From positions 49,749,241 through 49,786,000 of the forward strand of contig CM060731.1 of NCBI GenBank assembly GCA_030704615.1: 36,760 nucleotides of DNA. The letters run 5' to 3'. The notes under the pieces are model-generated. The model searched no databases. It was not told the origin of the DNA and saw nothing but the letters and a program-made list of their open reading frames with translations. Positions 1 through 11,020 of this stretch are shown piece by piece (the first letter of the stretch is position 1; each line of letters opens with the position of its first letter). Source of the DNA: Takakia lepidozioides (Eukaryota > Streptophyta > Takakiopsida > Takakiales > Takakiaceae). The translations under genes were made by a program, and so were the position numbers.

Positions 1-404
1 AAATGAGTGTGGAAGGTTTGTGGGGTGGATTAAAGAGTACAGAGGATGAATGTACAATGGATGTTGTACAAAGGAAGCTTTCATGAATGGAGCACGCATG
101 AATACAGTGTAGATGAATGCACAATGGATATGAGAAGAGTCAGGAAGGTTTGTGAGATGGATTCATACATATTGCAATTTAAACGAAAGTTGATTCTGTG
201 ATTATTATTTGTTCTAAAGGAACAACTACGGTGGAGGAAGGGGATTCAACGTTTTCCAGATAATATGAAAATGAATATTAAAAGAATACAGTTCAGTCTG
301 ACTCAGAGTCAGTACAATGTATCCCCTCTTCCTCTGCATCTAAGTCTAAGTATTTTAGAACACCGGATCCACGCTGGATACACCTACGGCTGCCCACTAA
401 AAAG
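1..404. other. Left flank, no gene recognised
   Basis: No reading frame here looks coding. The first 170 bases repeat loose variants of ATGAATG and ACAATGGAT, perhaps an old short repeat. The minus-strand methyltransferase gene may end at about 405. Confidence 0.4.
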
Positions 405-3400
405 TCAGGGGATAGGGACTCGGCCGCGTGAAGTGCCATTGCTTCGGCATAAACAGGGAGCAGAAAATTGGAAAGGGGGCTGTCGAAAACAGACTCGCCA
501 GAAATGACTGTATCTCCTGAAGATCCACCGCTGCCTTTCCTGAAAGACAGCCTGAAAAAGTTATTACTGTAACTTTGATGTTATCGAGAAATTGAGTATG
601 ACTCCCAAAGAGGGTTTAGCACTTACTCACATGAAAAGTCGTTGTCGACCTGCTTATCTTCGGGATCGTCATCATTTCGAATTTGAATCCGATCAGTCTG
701 TGTGCCTGAAGTGGAGCCAGACAAAAGGGGGAGGAGCACTGTGTTGTAGAGGTCAGAATCACCCTCCATGCCAAAAAGGCTTCTTCCGCCTGCCTTGCAT
801 GCGTGGTAAGTTGCTCCTGCACCAGACAGAGAACATGAACAGTTTGGAGGGGGGGATTTAAGCAGATGAAACTGTTGAAAGGAAACCAATTCGGAAGGGA
901 AAAAACGAACCTGTGGACACAGAAAGATCGACCACCCGTGCAGAGCGGTGGCTGCATGACTCCAGCAGTATTTGCATGAATGCTGGTGACTTTTCCTTTG
1001 CACCTCTCCAGGGAGTGCCATCTGGTCTCTTCAGAGTCTGACTGGACTGCATGAAGTTGTACAAAATGTCATCGACATGGGGCTCATAGGGGGGTTGACG
1101 AAACAACCCTGGTCAGAAATCTCAAAGCTGCGGATGGAGGATGGTGTCTTTGATGTGCGAATCCTCCGCAGGCAGATCGCCTCGAACATCCTCGTCTGCA
1201 AAGATAGCAGGTTAGTGTGGTAAACACAATCTAAAGTGGAAGTGTGTACATCGGCTATTCAGAACTCTGACACAAAAAACATGAATCGGATGATCGGTGT
1301 CGATCATAAAACATTCTACTAGAGTGGAGCTGCAGAGAAATTGAAACTCATGATCAAAGCATAAGCAGAAGGGAGACGGCATACCAGCTGACCAGGGAAA
1401 CCCCCTTTCACAAGGTAGAGGCTGTTCACACAATTCCATGCGCAAAACTTCAAACCCTGAAGACTTGAGGTATGATGCCAATGCCCGACGACTATCATTG
1501 TCACATGACTGAAAAAGCAGAAGTGTCCCTGCATCAGAGAGGAAATTTTACAGAACCCGAACCCAACTCCAGTAGTTGTCCTCGAATTTGTTCCACCCTG
1601 GCGTCTTGCCCTTTGGAAGAACTTCTGGCACAGCCTGGCCATCCGGGATGTCGAATGACAATGTCGGCCGCATAAGTTTTCTGCACACCGCACACGAAGG
1701 TGGGACCTGTGCTCACCTGCAACAGACATGTTTTTTATAAGAACGATGGCAAGAATGTTTTCAAAGAACGAGACTGAAATACTGCCAACGAAACTTTCAG
1801 AGAAAAAGGAAAGAAACTGGAATTCTCACCAGATTGAGGAATGAGATTATATTGTCCCAGGTAGGGGATGGCACCCCAGTGTATCCTCTCTTTCGACTCT
1901 GCATCATCGAAAGCCAACCTCATTAACAATTTTCATCTCTCCTGCTGAATCAGAACGGGAAGGGTGTGGCTTGGCATCGAACACGCACTGAAGAGTGCGG
2001 GTATATCTTCCAGCAGTAAAGTCCTGCCCACTCTCCATCTCCTTTTCATTCTCTTCCCCTTGTCATTTTCCTTCTCTTTGGACTTGTCTTTGTCCTTTGG
2101 CTTTGCTGGTGAGATGGCTATGACATCAACAGCCTTGTCTTTTGGTTTGCGGCCCGCCTTCTTTCCCTTCTGCGGCGTTCCCTGAGCATCAGGCTCCTTG
2201 GCAGCCAAGTTGCTATGTTTCGTTGATACTCTTCGTCAGTCAAAGGCGCAGCATCTCAGCGTTATTGTTCAAGTATTTCATATGTTGTTCTTGAAAGGTC
2301 GTGTGCTCAGGTGGGCAGTCAAGGTACCACCCACAGTCTCTGAAGTGAGAAGGACTCCAGTCCTTCAATATCCCTGCAGTATACATGGTTGGATCGTTTG
2401 CAGGGTCCGACCACATGTCAAGATAGTCGGGAATTCCGCTCAGGTGATTTCCTTCCATAAGCACATATTTCGTGTACCTGAAAAAAGAGATGAATCCCAA
2501 CCCACAAAAGCGCTCAGTGAGTAAGATGCAAGTAGAACAGAAAGAATAAACATGATTGAAATGGCTCTGACAACTGCTCCAAGGACCTTTCAGGACCACA
2601 CTACTGCTGCTCCAGATATGAATGTCGTCAACGCCATTCAGAACATTCCATTCCATGACACTGTAAATACACCCTAATCCAGGTGAATGCAAATATCGTT
2701 TAGAATGACACAGACATAGAAGTGAATGTCGTCAACGACATTCAAATGAAGCCAAATTATTACTTAAATGAAGCAAAATCACAGGATGGAAATAAAAAAT
2801 TGAGTAAGGAACCATCCAGGAAAACTCAATGCACATTCATAACGAACCTATCACTGAGGACCTCACAACATCACTGTATGTGAATGGCGTCAACGCCATT
2901 CACAAAAATACAAAAAAGAAACCAATTACTTAGCTCCCCAATCCATGTAAATTGAATTTGTCGCTGTTGAATAATACAGACACAGCTGTGAATGTCGTCA
3001 ACGACATTCACTTTGGATTTCTTAAAACAGAGCTTATCAAGCCTCCACATTCATCGCAAGAGGCAAAAACAATGCAGAACAACTGAATGTCTGCATTGAC
3101 ATTCAGCAAAATGAAGTGAGGAACCCTCATGTAACCTCTATGGACATTACAAAAATTTAAAACCTTGAGGACCTCTCAACAACTCCGTATGTGAATGTCG
3201 TCAACGCCATTCAAGACATTATCAATTCTAATCAGGGACAATATAATTGCACCCTTAGATCCTAACCAGGTGAATTCATACTCGCTTAAGAATGACTCAG
3301 ACAAAGAAGTGAATGTCGTCAACGACATTCAATCTGGATCTAAGATTGCAATCCATATGAAGCCACATTTTTCCCAAAAAACAGTAGAGTTTCAAGTATG

Positions 3401-6151
3401 ACATTTCACCTGTACACAACTCGCATCATGGCCCACTCTCCTCCAACCTGACTGTCAAAGTCGTTGGACCGTAAAATGTTACCATCTTTGGAGAACTCCC
3501 GGAAAAAACAGTATCTCCAGGTGAGACCTCTCCACTTCCTTATGTATGCCTCCAATGACATTTGGGGAGGGGAAACAATCGCAATGTTCAGGTCCTTCAA
3601 AGTCTGATCCAGCACAATGACGGCGCGCTTTTCGAGCTGCAAAGTATATTTGTCAGAATTGCAAAAAAGATACACATCACATACTTGAAGAGAAGAAACA
3701 GCATGTTCGAATACACACCTGACTCCAAAATGTAGCCTTGTGGAGCCAGTTATCAAACACCAAATCACTGATTCCTTCCACCTTTGTGCCAGGCTGTATG
3801 GTGCTCTTTGGGAACTGATTCAAGTCCTTTACTGTTTGATCTGAGTTCCATATCTCCAGCCACCTTATTTTTGTTTGTGGGTCGACCATCGATATGGCCA
3901 GCCGGTGCAATTTCTCCTGCTGTCTCCGGATGCACATGCTTGTCATAGTGTGTTTTGATCTGCTGAAGGAACTCAGGACCAAGTCCAGGATCTACTATTC
4001 TAAGCTGCTTTCCGAAGGCTGACATCAATTTGGTTCTTCGCATCTCAAACTCCTTCTTTATTGCAGCTTCCACACCCTTTGATGTCCTTAGTTCCTCTGG
4101 TGTAGTGCGGTAATATTTCGGATTTTCCCTTCTCAGCTGCCTCTGCCAGTTCTTGCTGCATTCATTCAAGTAGTGATTAGCTCCGAAGGGACTCAAACAT
4201 GTATTCGAAAAGTAAACAGATTACAGACTCGGGCTTACCGCATACATGTACTCCAGAAACGCCTCTCGTGTCAAAGAATACCAAGTGCCTGCAGCTCTTC
4301 CTGTTTCGCACTTCTTGATGATATTGGGTGGTAGTACTGTCCGAAAATCATCCAGCTTCATCAGACCAATCCTCTGAATTCGGAATAGTGTGTGAACCAA
4401 GCTTGTTGTCACATGCGATTTCTCTGTGATCTGCAAAAACATTGAAACATTGCATTCCTTAACACTGTTTTTTGAGGATTAACAAGACACTACAGAGGGA
4501 ATGAAATCTCCTGGATGACTTACTTGTTCACGTCGTGCATAGCTGTAAGAAGCCTAGCGATGTCGTTTCCTGGATCCAAAACCATTGCCTCCACAGCAAC
4601 ATGCTTGTCTTTGTCTTTCGAATGGTGTTTCTGAATGTATCCCATCCATGCCAGCAATCGGTGGTTGCCGTCCCAGACGTAGAACATGTGGTTGCAGAAT
4701 TGCTGGGTGTTCTTTCCCATCATGAGGCCCAGCTCGAACTCCTCATTGGCATCTTTCCAGCACTCATCCCAGTTATCACTGATCTCTGGAGAACTAATGT
4801 GCTTTTCCCATTTATATCCGTCAGTGACACATAAAAAACTTGTGCACCAAGTCTATATCCATGCACAAAATCACTCTCCAATTTTGTTATGTCATGGGAA
4901 AGAGGTGGACGCACAACAGGCATTGATATCATCCGGCACAGAGGTATGTCCAGACGCCCTCCAGATACGAGCATGTCCCTTATAACCTCCTGAGAGTTTA
5001 CCTTCTGGAATGACATGAGTTCTTTCACCTTGTCAAGGTAGTGCACTTCGGATTCATCTGCTTCATCTGTATTCTCTGAGCTTTTTGCGGACTCGTCCCC
5101 ATCTCCAGATCCTTTCCCCTCTGATCCTGTAGGCTTCGACCTCACAGTTTTCTGCACGATGCCATTCAGTTCTGACTAGTGATTTGCAAATAGTGAATGG
5201 CGGTAACGACATCACTCTGTATCAAGGAAACTCACCATGAATGGTGTGAAAGAATTCAGCACAATCTACACATGCAAAGCCGAGACTGCCGTATTCAAAA
5301 CAAAAGTGAGAGCGATAGCGAACGGCGTTAACGACAATCACAAAGATAACAACCTGCGGATCGGTGTTGTGTAATGACATACATGTGCAACTGATTGGCG
5401 GCAACGACATTCAGTGTAGTTTAGGGCGAATAGTAAGTGCAGACTCTCTCTTCAAACACATAGGTACATAAATCTCATGAGGAGAATCGAATGGCGTTAA
5501 CGACGCTCGCATTCAGTAGTTCCTGCTAAAGAATGGAAGAGGAAGGACTCCTTGAAAGGCAATCAGACAGACTGATCTGATCTGAACACCAATGAATGAC
5601 TGTACCGATAGTCACCAACTCATTGTGCTGTAAACCCTTTGCAGAGGAGTAGAAAGCCCTTTGTGATGGTCGGTAGCGACAATCCCTGTCTGGGACATTC
5701 CACTCAATCTCTACGCATATCTTCAACATTGAAATGTAAGTTAGTTAAAACTTACTGGCACCTTCTTAGGTTTTGAAATTTGATCCCCTTCTGCAGCTTT
5801 CCTCTTCCCTCTCACATCTGCTGGAATTTCTGTCTGCGCAAGGGTTTCTTGACCTTCTCCCGGTTCGGCGTTCCGCGTGCTTCCACCTTCTTCAGTGTCC
5901 CTGCGAATCATCTCTGCCTCCACAGGCTGGCGCACTCTTATCGCCGACTGTGTCGCAGCCGCTGCCTCAGTCTCCGTCTGCTCTTGTGAATCAGTCTCCG
6001 CGTTCACCTGCTGCCTTGGCCCTGTGTTCTCCAACAAACGACGCCTCGTCATTTTCTCTCTTGCTCTGCGTCTCTCTCTAAGGGAAGTAAAATAAAGAGA
6101 CTTTCTTCTCTTTCGTATTCTAGAAGGAACCCTCTCCAGCTTGACTACCAC
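405..6151 (-). CDS. ParB-like / DNA methyltransferase-like fusion gene, multi-exon, with frame disruptions
   Basis: A long spliced gene read right to left. Exons supported by GT-AG sites: 6151 (or ATG at 6055) to 5756, 5151 to about 4530, 4430-4239, 4155-3719, 3636-3410, 2477-1830, 1716-1552, 1195-911, 816-631, and perhaps a last exon ending at a TGA near 405. Exon 1 encodes a basic, low-complexity N-terminus. The next exon has a ParB/sulfiredoxin-like segment with the box FYVWDGNHRLLAW. A lysine-rich linker (KGKKAGRKPKDK) follows. The C-terminal exons carry RVVDLSVSTGATYHACK and RSLFGMEGD, resembling motif I and the following acidic strand of amino-methyltransferases of the N6A/N4C type. ParB plus methylase fusions are known in phages and bacteria. 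Several junctions keep phase (exons 1/2, 4/5, 5/6 and 8/9), but frame changes near 4,830, 4,050, 3,930 and 2,230 suggest decay, missed introns or sequence errors. Enzymatic activity is not shown. Confidence 0.65.
631..1195 (-). other. SAM-methyltransferase core exons (motif I and acidic strand)
   Basis: Two exons of the fusion gene joined across an intron at 817-910 (donor GTTCGT, acceptor GTGCAG). The splice falls inside the glycine loop, giving VVDLSVSTG then ATYHACK. The next strand reads FGMEGDSDLY. This is the order of motif I and the ribose-binding acidic residue in beta-class amino-MTases, where motif I lies near the C-terminus. The usual DPPY motif IV is not clearly present; LDCPPE at about 2,320 is a candidate. 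In-frame stops in the first part (about 1,105-1,195) mean the exon start may differ or be broken. Confidence 0.55.
2478..3409 (-). repeat. Intron holding seven 22-bp palindromes
   Basis: This 932-bp intron is bounded by GTGAAA and TTTCAG in phase with its exons. It contains dyads at 2619-2640, 2723-2744, 2881-2902, 2989-3010, 3084-3105, 3192-3213 and 3310-3331. The common form has arms TGAATGTCGT and ACGACATTCA around a central CA. The copy at 2881 has GGC/GCC where others have GTC/GAC, so the change is compensated in both arms. The copies at 2619 and 3192 have one arm mismatch; the copy at 3084 keeps only eight paired outer bases. Spacing is 95-158 bases. Confidence 0.85.
4520..4723 (-). other. 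ParB/Srx-like domain segment (DGNHR box)
   Basis: Part of the second exon of the minus-strand fusion gene. DGNHRLLAW (Asp codon at about 4672) matches the G-x-H-R box that binds nucleotide or acts catalytically in the ParB/sulfiredoxin fold. It is preceded by a region rich in PVVRPPLSHDI, like the ParB N-terminal strand. The frame feeding this segment differs by one base from the frame of 4850-5151. A one-base indel in the G/A run near 4,828 or a cryptic intron of about 70 bases ending at CTCCAG (about 4,793) could explain it. No helix-turn-helix is recognised downstream. Confidence 0.55.
5152..5755 (-). repeat. Intron 1 with diverged palindromes of the same family
   Basis: The first intron of the fusion gene (donor GTAAGT, acceptor GTGCAG) holds five related but weaker dyads at about 5194, 5319, 5392, 5489 and 5664. 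Their consensus has arms near TGAATGGCGT and ACGACATTCA, centre TA or CA. A half-site (GATGCCATTCAG) lies next to the acceptor at 5158-5169. The reading frame joins cleanly from exon 1 (ending KKVP) to exon 2 (starting KTVRS). Confidence 0.7.
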
Positions 6152-6906
6152 TCTCCCTCTAAGCGCGAAAAGTAGAAAAACGCAGTGACTCCCGATTTCT
6201 TGCGGGATTGCCTGCGTTCTTGCGTGTCTCTAGAAGCATCGGATTCCCTCCCGCGTGACCGTTACACATAGTCGTTTCCTTATTAGTGCACATGCCAGCA
6301 ATTGGTGTACAGCTGTTCGTATTCAGTTATGGATGTCTGACGTGTGCCGCCCAAAAAAAACGGCGTGTTCTTTATTAGAACGGGTTCAATATTTAAAAAT
6401 AACAGCGAATCCCAGAAATTGATGCGCAGTCTTAAACAAATAAATATAAATGAACGAGAGTTTGATGACAAATTTTGGAATATCATACACGGTCATCCTT
6501 GTTAGCCAAACCCCACATTCGTTTCACATTTGGAACTTTCCAGGTGCGCATGATCATTGGTAGTAGTATATAGATACATTTACTTAATCTGCAATCCCAT
6601 TCTCAGATCCTGTGGCATGCTTCCAGGAAGTCGGCTTTGTTATTGGGTTTATTGATGAGGTTCTGATTAACGGTTTAACAGTTGCCGACACTGCTCCTAG
6701 GGATACTCTGACCACTGGGCCCACAAGAAAAGTAATTAAAATGGACGGCTGCATATCTGGAAAGAATAACATAATATGCACAGTCGTTATCTGAGCTTCC
6801 TCCGCCATATTCTCTGCTCATTCTTCAACTGTGTTCTGGAGACAGCAGTAAACCGATTTACACTAGATCTGCGATAGCAAGGTACAAACATACTCGAGGA
6901 AGGAAG
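6152..6906. promoter_or_regulatory. Shared intergenic region between divergent genes
   Basis: About 750 bases separate the start of the minus-strand ParB/MTase gene from the ATG of the plus-strand transposase gene. No coding frame is convincing. It has an A8 run at 6353 and AT-rich stretches. It presumably holds both promoters, but no clear TATA box or terminal inverted repeat was recognised. Confidence 0.35.
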
Positions 6907-9900
6907 ATGGCTTCCTCTGAAGCGGAGTTCTTCTCAGACGACAAACCAGTGCCGTTCTCCCAGGAAGTCCTTGACAATGGATTTGCAATTGTTCTGGAAC
7001 ATGTCTTGGCTACCCGTTTTCAGCTGCAGAATGGCTCCATCTTTTTGGAGAAAGAGGTTTACGATCTGAAAGGGAAGTTGGTGAAATATTCTTTCCAAAA
7101 CCGTGATGAGACGGCTCATATCAGCCAGTGGAGAGTGCGTCCTGGTCGATACAGAGTACTTGGAGAGCCTCGGCGAAAGTCCCTTGGGTCATATGTGACG
7201 CCCGGGACTGCTGCTTCGGTCGTTGAAGACAAGAGGGAGGTGGTGGTGAAAAAAGAACAGACTTCCTCCACTCCAATCGTTGAGCTTTCGGATTCTTCCG
7301 ATGATGACATAAGTGAAATTCCAAATCCAGTCCTTCCTACTGTGGTTGCAGAAGCTGATGAAGAAGAGATTTGTAGTGTCATTCCAAAATTGCGGGCGAT
7401 GGGAGGAATGGCTGGATTCAAAAGTGAGTTGCGGGGAATTGATTGGGAATCTTTGAAGCAGGTGCCTGTGAAGTTCTTGCCGGAGACTTTTGATGGCGAT
7501 ATCCTATTCGAGCTGCCTCCTCCTCCGCGAGTTGGAGGTGTAACAATCATGATGCATGGAATGGACAAGAAACACGACGGGCACCCGTGGTGCAGAACAA
7601 AAACATCCAATATTCAGAATGATGACAAGCTTGTTTTCAGGAGGACAGTTTGCAATGGACACCTTAGGTGTGATAATTTGAATTGCAGACACTTTCTTCA
7701 GTCTGGGGTTCATAATCAAAGCGAATGGGAGGGTCTGGCGGAAAATCCATTTCAGCCTGGGACTGCCCCTCCACCGGCAAACACTTTCGTCTGCAAATTC
7801 TGCAAACTTGTGCCATCCTGTTGGCGCTCTGCGGAGCAAGAATGTACTATGTTGTCCACCGTTTGAATACAATGACGAGAGCTTGTGTGCATTTTGGATT
7901 CCATAACCATCCTGTCTCGAAGGGGGATTACAGGGAGAGTGTTGAGACAGTATCGAGGTTGATCAAACAGGAGTTCGGGAGAAACCCATCCGCAACAACA
8001 TCTGCAATTGCTCTTGGCGCAAGCAAGTCCTTCTTGGAAAGCCATATTTTGAGTGAAGGAGATTCTGTGGGGACTAAACTTGACGGTGCAGCATTGGACC
8101 TGGTCATGGATCATTTCTCCACTTTAAGTTCACCTAACATTCGGCATCAGATCAATGCATTGAGAATGGGCTCTGGGATCAGAGGCTACATAGACAATAT
8201 TTTGGAATTGAAACGAGTGAGCAAGTACGATTACATCCAGGACAATGTATTCCCAGGTCAAGGTGCCATCAAAGTTTTTCTTTTCAAAATGTCGACTGTT
8301 GGGGAGGGCAGTGGGGTTAGCCTCGTGAAGCGGATGCAGAAGACTGGGGACTTGCAGAACTGTTTTCTTATGTTTGATCATGTGAAACGAGTGAAGGATT
8401 GGACGACAATGGCTTGTCATGTCTACGATCCAGTGTACCAACGAGTTATGACAATTGCAGTTTGTGACATGCAATCCGAGGATACGGAATCCCAGAAGCT
8501 CATGTGGAATTCCCTGATACGTGTCATGGGCTGCCATGGGCTGCCATCTCCAAATTTCGCAGGTTTCATGGCGGATAGTGCTCAAGCAAATTTCAATGCT
8601 GTTCGTATTGTCTTCGGATCGGGCGACCCAAAAGTGCCTATGCCAGGAAGAGAGCGTACATGTCTATTCCATTGGACACAATCTCTGGAAAAACATACAA
8701 AGTCGGACATCAAACCAGAGATGCAGACTCAGCACCGTAAATTGTGCAAAGAGTACAAAGATGCTAGAACAATGAAGGAGGCGGACACTTTGTTCCAGAC
8801 AATTCGTGCCTGGTGGTTCTCTTCTGGAGCTGCATCACTTGAGAGTATGAGAGCATTGGAAGATTGGCTGGCGTTTTGGCACTTCCGGTATAGACAGTGG
8901 GGAGCAGCCATGACAATGGTACGAGGCTTCTATTTCATGCTTTATTCATACATTTGCTTTCCATATTTTTGACTCATTGCTTTCTTTATGTTGTTTCCTG
9001 TGCACTGTTCTGAAGTGTGGTTATCCTCTTTGCAGAACATGTCCATTGAGGAAATGGCGGACATGCCATCTTGCAATTTGGCAGAAACTGTGCACAATGC
9101 ATGGTTGCAGCAGTCTGGGAAACGAGGTCGGGATTTGTATGTGGCAACAACAGATGATTTGATACGTGCCTTGCAACAACAAACCCGATACCGTGATTTC
9201 TTACGAGGTGGGGTTGGTGGCAAGGGTCCGGACAAATGGGAGTTGATGTTGCGTGCTGCAAACAGATCTGGGGATCCAATCAAGATAGCACGGGCGGTGA
9301 GCATGTATGCCCAGGGAACGCCACTTGTTTCTAGAGTTCCACATCTTGAAGGGGAGGAGAGATTCGGCTCCTGTAAGAGGAAATTGAACACTCCACCTGG
9401 TTCGGATTCAGATTCCCACAGGGCAGACCGTGATAACTTCTCGAAGCCTCGTGTTCCCCTGCATGACAGCTCCATGTCCGGAACCTCCAACACGACGGCA
9501 AGCTCCAGCATCAAACCGTGCCACTGAAATGGTGCAGGAGAGAAACAACCCCCTTGATGTGCTTGAGTCCGCATGCCCCGACCACGTTTGGCACATAGAA
9601 CGCACAAGTGTCGGGTCTCGTGTGAAATGTACAGCGATCAGGGCAACTAATTTCGAGAAGTGCACTTCATCTATATCCAGAGGTGGTGCCCGAACTCCTG
9701 CTCCGACTTTCACGGGCTTGATGCGTCCATACGGTCAACCAGAAGCCAAGAACCACAAGTTCTGGTTCTGCGCAGATGATTGTGCCAGATGTGTGCATGG
9801 AACTGTGCGTCCTTCCGTAGTGATGAAGCCATCTCCTCCAACCGTTTGGCCCGTGAAGGTGGGAACACATCTCAGCTTTCAGGAGATTGAAATGCTGGAG

Positions 9901-10404
9901 GAGGCAGGTTTTTCCCTTGCGAGACAACCCCAACTCCATGCATGTGCTACTACTTCTGCGTCCTCCCGGGTCCCCCCGGCAAATCCTGACTTGTGGCCAA
10001 CCAAACGAGATGGAAAGCTCGTTCGGCGTTTCCCTCCAACCGCTGAACACTTTGGCAAAGTGGAGTCCGCAAGAATGCTCCAAGCTCGTGTCGGAAGCAC
10101 CACGGAAGTACCCGATCCAGGATATGGTCGGGTATTCACAATCATCACTTCCACATCTGCTGTTCATGACAGGACCTACGACATCACGGTTTCCAATTTC
10201 CCCAATTGCACATGTCCTGATTTTGTGAATATGCTATCAACCAGTTTGGGCAAGAGAGGTAAATTCATACCCTGCAAACATTTGTATTTCATATTTTTGA
10301 GGAGGATGGTTTGCGATCCCAAACGTGACAACTTCATTCACCAGGCCACTATGAGTTTCAACGAGGTCGATACTCTTTTGCAGCGGGATACAACACATGG
10401 GTAG
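6907..10404 (+). CDS. MULE-type transposase-like protein with SWIM zinc finger, frame-disrupted
   Basis: Starts at ATG 6907 and ends at TAG 10402-10404. The first part (to about 7818) has an acidic, serine-rich linker and a Cys cluster (CNGHLRCDNLNC, then CKFCK). After a frame change near 7820 the Cys/His domain continues with CVHFGFHNHP, like WRKY/GCM1-type zinc domains of MULE transposases and FAR1 relatives. Residues around FDHVKR, GFMADSAQANF and RTCLFHWTQS have the layout of a DDE core. An intron at 8919-9035 (GTACGA, TTGCAG) joins in phase. A second frame change lies near 9500. The C-terminus has CTCPDF then CKHLYF, a CxC-n-CxH SWIM finger. The combination fits a transposon or a domesticated derivative. 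The two frame changes argue that this copy is inactive unless they are sequence errors or small introns. Confidence 0.7.
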
Positions 10405-10850
10405 CATGAACTATGTAATGTGGTATGTGGATGACCATGATTTGAAATGTGTAATTCACATCAATTCGTCGGCTGTGCAATGATATGGCCTCCAACTATA
10501 CGGAGTGAGCTCTGAGTGACAACTTTTAGGTAGTGCACATTTGTCATTGCACCGTTCGAAGTCTACATGTCTTGCTGTCGCTATGCACTACAATCATCTT
10601 TTGAAGATGATCATAACTCTCATTGTTATTTGAGGAGGGAGGAAGTCTTCTCGTGGCAGCCTTTATGGCGCACACTTTGTGAGGATATTTTGTCGTCTTC
10701 GTAATTGTAAAAGTGAAACAAGCATTTGTAATTGCACAATGTTGGATGCTGCAATTGTAGGCCTCAACGCTCGTCTTGATTCTATTTAGGCAAGATTCCC
10801 TGCATTAATTCCACGGTCATAGGACCATCCACGGTTATAGGCGGCGCATG
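10405..10850. other. 3' flank of transposase gene, no gene seen
   Basis: Non-coding in all frames. A short hairpin ATCATCTT-TTG-AAGATGAT lies near 10,592-10,610. No terminal inverted repeat matching the region before 6907 was found by eye. Confidence 0.3.
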
Positions 10851-10857
10851 TTAATGC

Positions 10858-11011
10858 TGACGTGGCAGTTGACGGACAGTGCCACGTCATCATTTACCGC
10901 CACATCAGCATGCTGACATGACGCTCACGCCACGTCAGCGTGTGTGCAGGCTCACGCCACGTCACTCCTGCGTGAGCGTACGCTCGCGCGCTCACGTGCA
11001 ACGCTCACGCC
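10858..11011. promoter_or_regulatory. Cluster of GCCACGTCA/ACGTCA and G-box-like motifs
   Basis: GCCACGTCA or its complement occurs at about 10858, 10881, 10930 and 10955, with a variant GCCACATCA near 10899 and CACGTG near 10993. CTCACGCC recurs between them. ACGT-core sites of this type are bound by plant bZIP factors, and ACGTCA is a known histone-promoter hexamer. The cluster ends at the start of the methyltransferase frame, so it may be a promoter or LTR remnant of that element. That role is inferred from position. Confidence 0.5.
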
Positions 11012-11020
11012 ATTGCGTCG

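Noticed and set aside
2619-3331. CRISPR-like array of 22-bp repeats
   Set aside because: Repeats are palindromes with related, not unique, spacers inside an intron of a eukaryotic gene; no Cas genes.
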